This document shows positions 22,331 through 33,529 of a stretch of DNA of 64,000 bases, one piece after another. The position numbers and the translations under genes are program-made. How positions within the stretch are numbered: position 1 is the first letter of the stretch; every line of letters begins with the position of its first letter. Origin of the DNA: Lunularia cruciata (taxonomy: Eukaryota > Streptophyta > Marchantiopsida > Lunulariales > Lunulariaceae); assembly GCA_948567375.1 (NCBI GenBank), contig OX419759.1, forward strand, positions 34,077,493 through 34,141,492, in the 5' to 3' direction. Below the pieces are notes generated by a model. The model was given only the letters and a program-made list of their open reading frames with translations, made no database searches and had not been told where the DNA came from.

Positions 22331-24224
22331 TGTGACAACTTGGCAAATATCACTTTTGCGGTAATCGGGTAAGTAAAGTTCGTTCCCGCAAAGATAAAAT
22401 TCAGAAATGTCTAAATACAAAGTCAAAAAATAACAATATAGTTCTTATTGGTTACGTCTTTAATCTCTCAAGTAGAAACCACACCCAAAAGAGAGTAACA
22501 AGCATTGATTTGCAGTCTTGTCACAAATTAACACTCCTTAATCACAACTCCATCAAATCTTTCCAAACAATCTTGATTGTGATGATTCAAGCTCTCCCAA
22601 AAATGGCACTTCACTGCAAAACGACTTTGCCTTAGAATTGTGTTCCACCCTTCCACTGAAGGCACAACTTCCTTGATCAAAATTGCTTCACATCAACTTT
22701 GCACTGCACTCACAAATGCAAAATACTACCAACACTACAATTCCTCTCAGATCTGTCAAGGCATTGCTTTGATTGCACTTCACTCAGGATCAAACACACA
22801 GGATGAAGATCAAGGCTGTGGAATCCAACATCCAACAAACACTCTGACTTGCACTTCAAATTTCTCCAAACACTTACAAACACAATTGCAAAGTTGATAC
22901 TCGGAATCAAGCTCAAGTGACGAGTACTGCTTCACAACACTTCGCTTTATCTATTCTCAAAAATTACGAGCACTGAACAACATCTGACTGCGAATGCCAC
23001 TCTTAAGTAGTGAATCAATCAACAGTTCTAACAACTATACCGTTCTACAACAATTGTTCTAACCTACAAATCCGAAATGACAATGCAACCTTTCATATCT
23101 GTCTATTCAAATCTCAAATCGGTTACTATTCCAATCCAATGTCTACTTCTTCCTCGGCTTTCAAACCCAAACCCAAAGTAATCTTACTTCCTATTACTCT
23201 GTCCTCGGGTTTCACAACTCCTAATTCCTCCACTAATTCTAATATTTCTCCTTCCTGATATGAAATTCCTATCGTAGTTAAGCCTTCTAAATCTCTATCT
23301 CCCAACCCACTCTTCTCTAAAGTGTCAAATGTCAAATCCAAAGACACCTGCACTCCTATCTCTCTTATTTCAGGTCTAACTATTATCAATTCTTTTGCTA
23401 ATTCTATTATATCTTCATCAAGAATTGTAATTGAAAGCATGAATACACTATCTACACCTTTGATTTGTAACCCATTTTCCCCTAATCACTCATGTTATTG
23501 ACACAAAGACACTTACTGTTGGATCCTGCACTTTGGGTTTATTCACTATTGTTATTTCTCCTTCAATTTCTATTCCATCTTCAATCAGAACTGAAATTGA
23601 AGTCATGAGTATCATAACTATCTTCTTTCCCTATTCTAGCTTCCTCTGATCCCTCTGGCAAAACACCCAAAGTCACCTTCACTGCACTCCGAGGTTTGGC
23701 TACCTCTGATTTAGTCATCTTCATCTTGAGGCAAAGTCTTTAGACCCAAAGTCATGTAAACCCGAAGTACGAAGTACGAAATCTGAAGTCAAATTGACCC
23801 AAAGTACATCTACTCTAGAAACTTCAAATGCTTGTTACTTCTTCTACAGACCTCTAAAATTTTCGATTTTGGTGGCAATGGAAAGCTTTGAACGAGACGC
23901 TTCCAACGAGATATAACACGTTTGATTTGGAGTTGTGGTCACTGAGATATGGCCCCCGCAAGAATCATGACCTGCAACTTCTATTTCTCCTTCGGGTTTG
24001 CACTCCTTAACGTCTGATCCGAGTTTTTCCCTCCTCTGACACAAAGTAAGCTTCTTCGGGTCTGATCCAAACCGAACCTTTCTTCCTCTTACATGAAGTC
24101 GACTTCCTCGGGTCTGATCAAATCACAGGTTTGCACTCATTTCTTCTCCATTTGCTTTCAATTTGGTTTCAATAGTGCATTTCTTCTTCTAAACTCGTCC
24201 AAAATGAAAAATGTGGGTACCACA
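22331..24224 (-). repeat. Solo LTR of family B (short type)
   Basis: A 1.9-kb solo LTR in minus orientation, ends TGTGACAACTTGG and GGTACCACA on the plus strand, flanked by a perfect 5-bp duplication CCCTT. Its U5 side (22331 to about 23450) matches the B LTR closely, including the last ~100 codons of the LTR reading frame (23126-23440, minus, ending GLKAEEEVDIGLE). The U3 side is different from the 3.8-kb type, and the N-terminal two thirds of the reading frame is absent. It arose by recombination between the two LTRs of a full element, leaving one LTR. Confidence 0.93.
23126..23440 (-). pseudogene. C-terminal remnant of LTR-borne reading frame
   Basis: A 104-codon open stretch corresponding to residues about 755-858 of the frame at 8923-11499. 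It shares GVQVSLDL, LEKSG and SKITLGLGLKAEEEVDIG with that copy. It has no start codon of its own at the equivalent position and upstream sequence is heavily altered, so it is a remnant rather than a short gene. Its persistence as an open frame in a divergent LTR subtype supports the frame having been coding. Confidence 0.65.
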
Positions 24225-24417
24225 CCCTTCTCTCCACATAGAAAGCACTTAGACTCACTCTTTCTTCCAAGTGGTGTAGGTTTTTGGACCCTCTCAACAC
24301 TCTCTTCAAATTCTATTGTAAACTCTCTTTTCCTCAAATCCACCCCTACAATCACTTCAAACCCTAGGGGAACCTTGCATAATCTCAATTTCTACTCTTG
24401 ATGACACTCCGTGTTCC
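24225..24417 (-). pseudogene. A1 accessory zinc-knuckle frame, 5' part
   Basis: N-terminal part of the family A accessory protein, RLCKVPLGFEVIVGVDLRKR through CFLCGEKG, cut by the B solo LTR. The ATG used in A3 and A4 is ACG in this copy, so its start is lost or lies elsewhere. A second conserved frame overlaps this start region in a different register (…SSRVEIEIMQGSPRV), as in A3 and A4. Confidence 0.8.
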
Positions 24418-25270
24418 CAAGATGAATCTAAACACTCAAACATGCTTTTTGTTGATCTCAAACTCCTCATTCATGAGATCTCCACTCTACAAAATTGACA
24501 CTTCCTCACAATGTCACTCAAATCTCCCAACCAGTATCTCACAATCCTCTAAAATTTTGCACACTTGATCACAACTTCATGACGTCCCTCCCTGCAAAAT
24601 TTCAGATTTTTTTATTGAGCCATTTGGCCTAGACACCTTTCTATTCAGCACACATATTTCAAATTTGGTCTGAAAACCACCCCTTCACTTCAAAAACTCA
24701 TAACTCCCTGTGCAAGAACAATCTCTCTCTAATTTTTGTGGCAACAGGTAGGATACAATGCAATGAATTTTCTTGAAAATTTTTAGGACAATTCACTGAA
24801 AATTGAAGAAATGGAAGACTATGTACAATTTTCCATAGAGCATGCAGTTGCGGGAGCACTTTACCCTATCAACTTTCAAAAATTCTAGCCTAGTGCACAT
24901 AGTAGCTCTCAAAATAATTTGAAGTGTGATAATTAAAAGATAACCCAATCTATCATGTGTAGAAATTTCAAGTCCAAATCTCAAACTTGAGATTTTGCCC
25001 AAAATCACCTTAATCCCCAAAATATGCAATCCACCTCACACAATTGCTCCAATTCCTCTCATGTGTACAAGATGTACAAAATCACCTCAAAGACATCATA
25101 ATGAACTACAGGGTATACAAATGGATCTTGGTTCTCTAACATAAGTTCAGCCCTCTCCTCTCCTAATGTTCTCTCCAAGTGAGTTCTCATAGCCTCCTTC
25201 TGCCTAATGTAGAATTGAACGTGGAACATTATCTTGCCTTTTAGAGAGGTCCCGGCAACGGAACTAAAAA
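24418..25270 (-). other. A1 leader with 56-codon frame and primer site
   Basis: Untranslated leader of A1 between the 5' LTR and the accessory gene. It includes the small conserved frame at 25059-25229 (ATG 25229 to stop; MFHVQFYIRQKEAMR … FVYPVVHYDVFEV) and, next to the LTR, the primer-binding site TTAGTTCCGTTGCCGGGACC (minus, about 25248-25267). The rest aligns with the leaders of A3 and A4 and shows no other gene. Confidence 0.75.
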
Positions 25271-25963
25271 TGTGAGCCGGCCTGTCTCTCACTTAGGATG
25301 AACCTCTGATGACTATTATGGTAGCGCACCATGGACTAAGAAGGCAAGGAACCCCAACTCTATCATACTCCTCCAAGGCTAACACTCCAAGACTCAAGAC
25401 ATTGCTCACTAGAGAACTCAATGAGAGAGAGATAGTTGCAAATGAAAAGGATGATGAGTACCTCCTCACCCCTTGTTTATATACTTGTGAAATAGTTACG
25501 TACCAAAGTTACTAATTACCGTAGTAACTCAAGTTACTAGACTAAAAGTCAAGTAAAGTCAAAAAGTAGAAAGGAATATCCATTCACATGGGCATATTCC
25601 CCTAAACATGTGGTCTTATCTTGACCCAACCACTAAGTCAAGGATTCCTTCACATGGGCTATCTTTGGACTAAAGAAGAATCCAAAACAAAAAGGCTTGC
25701 GGGCCCAAGAGTTCTCAACTCTTTCCTCAAAGCCAAACACTTAGGAATAATACCAAGTCAATACACTAAAATCCAAAATAGTGGTGCTCATCTTTTCTAC
25801 TTCCTCTAAAGTAAAGTCCCCTCTATCTTAGCTATGACTAACTTTAGCTAACCATGACTAATATAGAACCATCCTTTATCTCTATATAAATAATATCTCT
25901 TAAGTACTTGTAATACCAAGCTAAATATCACAATACCACACACATGCACAAATGAGTGTTACA
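25271..25963 (-). repeat. A1 5' LTR (family A)
   Basis: Complete 693-bp family A LTR, minus orientation; it is the 5' LTR of A1 because the primer site and leader adjoin its lower-coordinate side. It differs from the 3' LTR at about 17 positions, mostly transitions. The right flank begins GAAC (25964-25967), matching GAAC before 6986. Confidence 0.93.
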
Positions 25964-28366
25964 GAACCCTTTCCACTCAAAAATTTCTCTCCTATTTCTT
26001 CCTCTATCCAAACCCTTCTCTTCTCAAAAATTTCTCTCTCCAGTTTGTTCCTCTGTCCAAACCCTCTCTTCTAAAAAATTTCTCTCTCCTGTTTGTTCTT
26101 CTGTCCAAACCCTCTCTTCTTGATAATTTCTCTCCTGACCAGAATTACCTTTGATTATCACTGATCCCCACTCCTGCCAAATCCTTAGATGACTCTCTTC
26201 TCCTCAAAGCAATCATTTCTCTTGAAACAAAAACCTCTCTTGTCTCTCTCCTATGCAGGCTTTTCTCCCAAAATTCTTGCTGTTCTTTCACAAGCCCAAG
26301 CTTCTCTCAAAATTTTTGCCTTCCTATCGAGACTTCAATGCTCCTTCACAGCCAAGCTTTCCCTTCAAAAATTCCCCTGCAACAAATTCCCTCTCAAAAC
26401 CCTAGCAATTTTCCCTTCCTTTCTCTCCAAACATAAACTATTCTCCTTGTGAAATCTCCCTGTCCAGCCCTTCTCCTCAAAGCACAGTCATTTCTCTTGA
26501 AGCACTGTCATTCCTCTCAAAGCACTGTTTCTCTCATTTTATTTCTCCTGAAGCCCTTCTCTTCAAAGACAGTCCTGTCAAAATCCTTTCCAAATTTCAT
26601 CTCTCTTCCTGAAGCACCTTTGAAGCACACTCATTCCTTGTAAACCCTTCTCTTTGAAGCACAATCCTGTCAAAATCCTTTCCCCAATTTCATCTCCCTT
26701 CCCAAAGCCCTTCACCTCAAAGCTGTCATTTCCCTCAAAATAAAAAACTCTCTCGTCTCTCTCTTGTGCAGGATTTTTTTCCCAAAATTCCTAATGTTCT
26801 TGCACAAGCCCAAGCCTCTTTCAAAATCTCTGCCTTCCTGTCCAGACTTCAATGCTCCTTCACAGCCAAGTTTTCCCTTCAAAAATTCCCATGCAGCAAA
26901 TTCCCTCTCAAAACCTTGTCCAGACCTCTTTCTTCTGAGAATATCCTCCCTGTCCAGGCCTCTTTCTCCCAAAAATCTCCTCTCCTTCCAGACCTCTTTC
27001 TCCCAAAATTCTCCTCTCCTTCTAGGCCTCTTTCTCTCAAAAATCTCCTCTCCTTCAATTCACACCAGTCACAAAACCCTTCCAAAATTCCTCTCTCCCT
27101 GTCTAGGCCTCTTTCTTCCGAAAATATCCTCCCTGTCCAGGCCTATTTTCCCCAAAAATCTCCTCTCCTTCCAAACCTCTTTCTCCCAAAATCTCCTCTC
27201 CTTCTAGACCTCTTTCTCCCAAAATCTCCTCTCCTTCTAGACCTCTTTCTCCCAAAAATCCCCTCTCCTTCCAGGCCTCTTTCTGTCAAAAATATCCTCT
27301 CTGTTCAGGTCTCTTTCTCTCAAAAATCTCCTCTCCTTACAGGTCTCTTTCTCTCAAAAATCCACTCTCCTTCAATTCACATCAATCACAAAACCCTTCC
27401 AAAATTCCTCTCTCCTTGTCTAGGCCTCTTTCTTCCAAAAATATCCTCCCTGTCCAGTCCTCTTTCTCCCAAAAATCTCCTCTCCTTCAGACCTCTTTCC
27501 CCCAAAATCTCCTCTCCTTCCAGACCTCTTTCTCCCAAAAATCTCCTCTCCTTCCAGGCCTCTTTCTCTCAAAAATATCCTCTCTATTCAGGTCTCCTTC
27601 TCTCAAAAATCTCCTCTCCTTCCATGCCTCTTTCTCCCAAAAATCTCCTCTCCTTCCAGACCTCTTTTCCCCAAAATCTCCTCTCCTTCTAGACCTCTTT
27701 CTCCCAAAAATCTCCTCTCTGTTCAATCCTCTTTCTCTCAAAAATCTCCTCTCCTTCCAGGCCTCTTTCTCCCAAAAATCTCCTCTCCTTCAATTCACAC
27801 CAGTCACAAAACCCTTCCAAAATTCCTCTCTCCTTGTCCAGGCCTCTTTCTCCCAAAAATCTACTCTCCTTCAATTCACACTAGTCACAAAACTCTTCCA
27901 AAATTCCTCTCTCCTTGTCCAGGCCTCTTTCTCCCAAAAATCTACTCTCCTTCAATTCACACTAGTCACAAAACCCTTCCAAAATTCCTCTCTCCCTGTC
28001 CAGGCCTCTTTCTTCCCTTCTGTCTTCTCCAAAACCCTGCTCTTCCTTTCCAAAATCCTGGCTGTTTTCTGCCAAAGTTCCCAAATACCCTCTACTAATG
28101 CCGCTAATTAAAATACTCTTGAGACCTCTATACCATAAACAAACTCTAGTGCTTAAGTGACATGCAAATAAACCCCAAGCTTATGTAACATTAAAGAAAT
28201 CCACCACTCAATTTCCTCCTTCCCTCAACACAAGAGAAAATCCTTGAGCTTACACAAACACAAAACAACTACCGGTTTCACCGTAACATAAACCCTTGAG
28301 TTCAATAACATGAAAACTCACACCAAATGGTACCAATACTACGTGTAGATTATTTTCCCAATGACA
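25964..28366 (-). repeat. CT-rich LTR of the C-like family (left end cut)
   Basis: On the minus strand this begins TGTCATTGGGAAAATAAT at 28366 and its first ~155 bp closely match the start of the C LTR (35451 downward, TGTCATCGGGAAAATAAA). It is inserted in D integrase, which breaks off mid-domain at 28367. Most of the body is a CT-rich tandem array. The low-coordinate end is not recognisable, probably because A1 abuts it at 25963. Long proline/serine-rich open stretches here (for example 26766-27692) are a by-product of the repeat and not genes. Confidence 0.7.
26925..28015. repeat. Minisatellite, 33-34 bp unit, inside LTR
   Basis: More than twenty tandem, slightly varied copies of a CT-rich unit containing CCTCTTTCTCCCAAAAATC. 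It is interspersed with about five copies of a second block containing CACAAAACCCTTCCAAAA (near 27050, 27370, 27785, 27870, 27950), giving a higher-order pattern. A looser duplication lies upstream (26190-26450 resembles 26700-26930). Confidence 0.88.
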
Positions 28367-28706
28367 ATGAGGTCTGAGCTTACAAGGTCCAGCTAATGTG
28401 AGGTTGGTTGTCAATAGCCACACTTGATCTCCAACATTGAACTCCATGTGCCTATGGTGTGTAGCAGCATACCACTTCTATCAATTTTGTGCAATCTGTA
28501 ATTTGTGCTTGGCGCTCTTCACACCGTATTGGATTCTAGAAACAAATGTATTGACTCCATCAACCTTGGTAGCCACTGGACAGATCTTCATCAAGCTAGA
28601 AGGTGTGAAGGGATGCTTACCATACATGAGGAAGAACAGGGTGACCTGGGTGGATTCATTCACTGAATTGTTGTAAACAAATTCCACCAACAAGAGTAGG
28701 GTGTCT
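28367..28706 (-). pseudogene. Element D integrase C-terminal part
   Basis: Minus-strand reading: LVEFVYNNSVNESTQVT and FLMYGKHPFTP (28481-28693), then EFNVGDQVWLLTTNL and AGPCKLRPH, the domain that precedes the chromodomain in plant chromoviruses. The sequence stops at 28367 in the middle of KLRPxFxGP, where the C-like LTR begins, so any chromodomain, stop codon and 3' LTR of D are missing here. Confidence 0.85.
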
Positions 28707-29383
28707 TATAACACCCATTTGTGCATGTGTGTGGTATTGTGATATTTAGCTTGGTATTACAAGTACTTGAGAGATATTGTTTATATAGAGATAAAAGATG
28801 GTTTTACATTAGTCATGATTAGCTAGAGTTAGTCATAGCTAAGATAGAAGGGACCTTACTTTAGAGGAGGTGGAAAAGATGAGCACCACTATTTTGGATT
28901 CTAGTGTGTTAACTTGGTATTATTCCTAGGTGTTTGGCTTTGAGGAAAGAGTTGAGAACTCTTGGGCCCGCAAGCCTTTTATTTTGGATTCTTCTTTAGT
29001 CCAAGGATAGCCCATGTGAAGGAATCCTTGACTTAGTGGTTGGGTCAAGATAAGATCACATGCTAGTGGAATATGCCCATGGAATGGATATTCCTTTCTA
29101 CTTTTTGACTTTACTTGACTTTTAGCCTAGTAACTTGAGTTACTCTAGTAATTAGTAACTTTGGTGCATAAATATTTCACAAGTATATAAACAAGGGGTG
29201 AAGAGGTACTCATCATCCTTTCATTTGCAACTATCTCTCTCTCATTGAGCAATGTCTTGAGTCTTGGAGTGTTAGCCTAGGAGGAGTATGATGGATTTGG
29301 GGTTCCTTGCCTTCTTAGTCCATGGTGCGCTACCATAATAGCCATCAGAGGTTCATCTTGAGTGAGAGACAGGCCGGCTCACA
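28707..29383 (+). repeat. Solo LTR of family A in element D
   Basis: A 677-bp family A LTR in plus orientation, with no family A internal sequence on either side. It interrupts D integrase just after the segment ending EEQERWD. The first two bases are TA rather than TG (TATAACACCC), a terminal transition. I could not find a clear target duplication (left TGTCT, right ATCCC), so old mutation or recombination has obscured it. Confidence 0.88.
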
Positions 29384-30262
29384 ATCCCACCTCTCTTGCT
29401 CTTCTAAGGTGAAGCCGCATAACATGTCTTCAATTGTGTGATTAGCCCGCTCTATTTGGCCATATGTTTGTGGGTGATAAGTTGCGGACATGGCCAACTT
29501 GGTTTTGAAGAAACCAAAGAGTGTTCGCCAAAACAAACTGGTGAATTGAGTACCTTTATTGGTGATAAGTACTCTAGAAAAGCCATGGTGAGAGAGGACT
29601 GCATCTAAGTATAATTGAGCTAGTTGTTGAGCGGTCACATCCTTGGTAGTAGGGCGTACATGAATCATTTTGCTAAGCCGGTCCACAAAGACCACAATGG
29701 CGTCAAACCATGAGGTGGTCTTGGGTAATTCACAAACGAGATCCATACTCACTTGTTCCCAATGTTGGGTAGGCGTAGGGAGAGGTTGAAGGAGCATTGC
29801 AGGAGCTTGATTAGAAGCTTTGTTCTATTGACAAAGTAGACAGCTATGCATGTAGTCCATCACATCATTGCTCATCTTGGGCCAAAAGTAATGGCGTTGG
29901 ACTACATCCAAGGTCTTGTCCACTCCGACATGACTTGCAATGGCCAAATCATGACATTCCACTAGAATGATGGTGCATAATTCTGGGACATTTGGGATCC
30001 ATAATCTGCCATCAAGAAAGGTGAGTCCTTGGGTGCTGGTGATGCCTTTGGATGATTGCGCTTCTACAACCTGTGGATCAGTTTTTGTAGCAGCCAAAAT
30101 CTTTGGCCAAAATTTAGGGTTAATCTTAACCTCTACCACCAAGTTTTTTGCCATTATCATGCGGGTGAATGCATCTACAAGTTGCTTCTTACCTTCCACA
30201 TAGGTGATTAGGTGATTGACATGTTGAAGCATTGTTGCCACTCTGCCCACAAAATCTGGCAA
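29384..30262 (-). pseudogene. Element D integrase core and zinc domain
   Basis: Read from 30262 down: HDLAIASHVGVDKT and SCLLCQ give the HHCC zinc domain; WEQVSMDLVCELPKT holds the first catalytic Asp; RVLITNKGTQFTS is the second-Asp position, changed to Asn (29558-29560); QIERANHTIEDML holds the catalytic Glu. WEQVSMDLV and IVVFVDRLSKMIH are typical of chromovirus integrases. A TAG-like break near 29820 separates the two pieces. The integrase is inactive as read. Confidence 0.88.
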
Positions 30263-31700
30263 TGAGATAGATCCTTCTGCGTGTCAAGGTAGACTAGAGG
30301 TTTGTGGTCTATCTCTACTACAAATGCCTTCTTTGCTTCCAATGCTTGGTTGCCAAAACAATGGCCAACTCTTCTTGTTCTATGGTGTGGTAGTTGCGCT
30401 CTGCCGGTAACAACCTTCAAGAGAAATATGCAATTGGATGCCATCCGTCATGCCACTCTTGTTGTAGGACTGCTCCTATTGCTACGTCTGATGCATCTAT
30501 AGTCAACTTGATTTGTTGTTTTGGGTCATACCACTTCAAGATTGGTGCATGTAGCAAGGCGGCTTTCAATTCTTGAAAGACCAACTCTTGTGTAGTTCTC
30601 CATGTCCACTTCTTCCTCTTGCTAAGTAGTGCCGTTAAAGGCTGTGCAAAATTGGAGAAGTCCTTGACAAATCTACGATAGAATCTCATCAACCCCAAGA
30701 AGCTCTTGAGTTGAGTCTGATCTTCTAGGGCACGCCATTTTTGAATGATCTCTATTTTATTTGTCAATACTTGAATGCCCTTTGCACTTACTCTATGCCC
30801 CAAGTAGTCTACTTCAGACTTGCCAAAGTTGCAATTTGAGATTTTGGCATACAATCAATTCTGTCTTAGAATCTGGAGGACCTCTCATAGATGTTGTTTG
30901 TGTTCCATCATTGTGCTACTATACTAAGATATTGTCCAAGAAGACAATAACAGACTTATCCAAGTATGGACAAAATATGTCACTCATTAGACTCATGAAA
31001 GTGGCAAGTGCATTGGTGAGGCCAAAAGGCATCACAAGATACTCAAAGTGGCCATACTTGGTTCAAAAGGCAATTTTGTACACATCCTCCTCTGCAATTT
31101 GGATTTGATTATAACCGCTCAGCAAGTCCAATTTGGTGAAGTATCTTGCTCCGTAGAGTTAATCAAACAAGTCATCCATGTGAGGTAAGGAGTATTTGTT
31201 CTTCACTGTTTGTTGATTTAGACCTCAATAGCCAATGCACATGCACATTGTACCATCCTTCTTCTTCACAAACAAGATAAGAGCCTCATATGGTGATACG
31301 CTAGGTTGGATGAACCCCTTTTATAGCATCTCCTTAATTTGAGTCTTACACTCTTCCAACTCATGAGGTGATAGGCGATATGGGGCCTTACAAGGAGGTG
31401 TCTTCCTTGGAAGTGTTTCAATTTTATGATCTACTCTCCTTTTTGGTGGTAATCCTGAGGGTAGATCATCAGGAAAGACATCTTGAAATTCATCCACCAC
31501 AACCTCCAATTTCTCAAGAACTTTTCCATCAAGTTGTGCACTCTGGACTTCTCTTATTAGACGCATGAAACATCTATCGGTCTTATAGACAATTACCGTC
31601 CCTATGACATATAGAGGCAAATCCTGCCTGGGTGATTTTTCTTTAACCCCAATGATTGACTATTGGTGGGTTCTCACTACTTTCTTCTTCCAATCTACAT
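30263..31700 (-). pseudogene. Element D reverse transcriptase and RNase H
   Basis: Minus strand. 31321-31620 carries the RT entry (FQDVFPDDLPSGLPPKR, APYRLSPHELEE); the palm follows in broken frames with [12 protein letters not shown] near 31260-31290 and SLPHMDDLFD near 31170-31200. 30417-30854 holds the RT connection (YLGHRVSAKGIQV, SFLGLMRFYRRFVKDFSNFA) and RNase H (LTIDASDVAIGAVLQQ). The RT YxDD strand falls in a damaged stretch around 30900-30960. The motifs are ordinary for plant chromoviruses; the copy is dead. Confidence 0.85.
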
Positions 31701-33180
31701 AGGTTGTAATGCTCTATCCATGGCATGCCTAAGATTGCATCATAACAAGCTAATTGTATCACTCACCACTCAATTGCTTCTTGATATTCTCCTACAAAGA
31801 GTGTTACCCGTCTAGTTAATGATTCAATCCTCTCTGTTTGCCCATTATGCAACTCTACTTCTTCACTCCTATCTCCATCTAGATCCATTCCCAATCTTAT
31901 TGCAACCAAGCGAGATAAAGAAATTCTTTGTTGCTCCCGGATTGATTAATACTTTCACTTGATTGCCTTCTAGGACTCCATTCATGGCAATCAATTGTGA
32001 GGTTGCCTTTCAGGATCTTTGTGCATTAGTTTTATTCCTTCCCTCACTTCTCTTCTTCCTTATTGAGCTAGTAAGGCCACAAGGTACATTTACTGGTGAT
32101 CTTTGTTTTCCAAAGTGATTTCCACCTCCTCCTCTTCAATGCACCTCTCCATGTTATTTAAAGATCGCATGTACAAAGGCCGAGGGCCTTTAGGGAAACA
32201 AGTTCAACAATTGGTAGATATGTGCCCAATACGGCCACAATTGTAACAACGGCTTTGTTCACCTCAAGTTCCTTCTCCTTGTGGGACTCCATCTCTTTGT
32301 TCTTCTACTCGTCCATGCTTCCCTTTAAGTGGTCGTGTTCCTTGATCTCAAAATTGAAGGTTGCCCAATTCTATCAATACTGGTCCACCCATGTGTGGTA
32401 TTTCTACTCAATAATGTTGAGGTGGATTTACTCCTTCACCTCCATCCAATGCTCTTGCTATTCTCTACGCACAAGCAATGGCTTCAAATACCGTATGAGG
32501 ATTTTGCACCATGACTTCTTGGCAAATCCGCTCCTTTAACCCTTGTTTGAAATTGTCAAGAGCCTCTGTTGGACTCATGTTGGTTATTGCGACTTGCAGA
32601 TCCAGAAATGCCTCCACATACTCTTGTACGCTATTCTTCTGTCTCAATCTCCATAGTCGGGTTCAAGCCATCGGCACACAATCCACCAATTAGAAATTCT
32701 TTATCAATCCTTCTTGCATTGTTTACCACGTGACCTCTCTTCTCTACCAACATCGATCATTTCCAAGCATCATACCATGTGAGGGCTTTATCGGTCAAGA
32801 ACCCACATGCAAACATGCTTGTAGCATGCTCCGTGATCTCTGTTGAGAACAATCAGAAATATCAATTCATTTTCAAGATCCAATTTTCCTCTACTCCCAT
32901 CATATGCTGTCGTGGGGATCGGTTGGTCTCAGGAGTGTGCCAGGCACCTAGCTACTTGTGCTCGGACTGCTTGGCTTGTCAACTATTCAAAGCCTTTTTG
33001 TAATCAAATGCTCTCTCTACTTGCCCGACTGGCAGTCCTTCTTGCTAAAGTAGCTTGCTACCAATCTTTCTAAATGTAGGCGTATGGTAAATGGCTTCTT
33101 GGATTGGCCTCATTGGTGCAATCGTATTCTTCAAGCTTCATTGCCAATGTTAAAGTTCTGTCCATATTAAGTTGCGTTCA
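31701..33180 (-). pseudogene. Element D gag and protease, badly decayed
   Basis: Minus strand. A CCHC knuckle CYNCGRIGHISTNC is readable at about 32203-32252. Upstream, 32465-32647 carries capsid text (VQEYVEAFLDLQVAITNM, FKQGLKERICQEV) of the Retrotrans_gag type. Protease text is eroded. Stops and frameshifts are frequent, more than in family A, so D is one of the older elements here. Confidence 0.75.
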
Positions 33181-33529
33181 ATGGGTTGTGATGTAATTCC
33201 TCTAACGAATCACAGTCTTATGGCCAGGTTCAGATAATCATGATCAGGTCAGTGACAAGTCTTGGAAATGCAGCTCGACTAAGATTGAGAGCTCCGAGAC
33301 TAGAGTCCTCTCATTTATACTATTCATGGACTAAAGACTCACATTCATCAAGGAAGTATATATTTATTGTAATCCCAAGCCTTGCAGTTATAAATTTTTC
33401 AAGAGAAACCCAAGCAGCTTCAAACAATCCAATGACCAACTAAAATCTTCAATGGCAAAGCATGTACACAAAGGAGGAGAATTGAGCAAGTTCTAGATCC
33501 TAACCCTTACAATTCTTAACCCTCCGTTC
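33181..33529. other. Probable 5' leader or LTR edge of D
   Basis: Between decayed D gag and the end of the C LTR. No motif or open frame is convincing; I cannot place a D primer site. The right edge at 33529 is sharp because the C LTR (TGTCGTGCC on the plus strand) starts at 33530. Confidence 0.4.

Noticed and set aside
25964-28015. CRISPR-like or satellite array
   Set aside because: Repeats are degenerate, directly tandem without unique spacers, and sit inside an LTR of a plant retrotransposon, so it is a minisatellite and not a CRISPR array.
26766-28111. Long Pro/Ser/Leu-rich open frames (308 and 231 codons)
   Set aside because: They arise from the CT-rich 33-34 bp tandem repeat; several frames and both strands are open at once, and the unit causes frame switching. 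No start context or homologue supports a gene.
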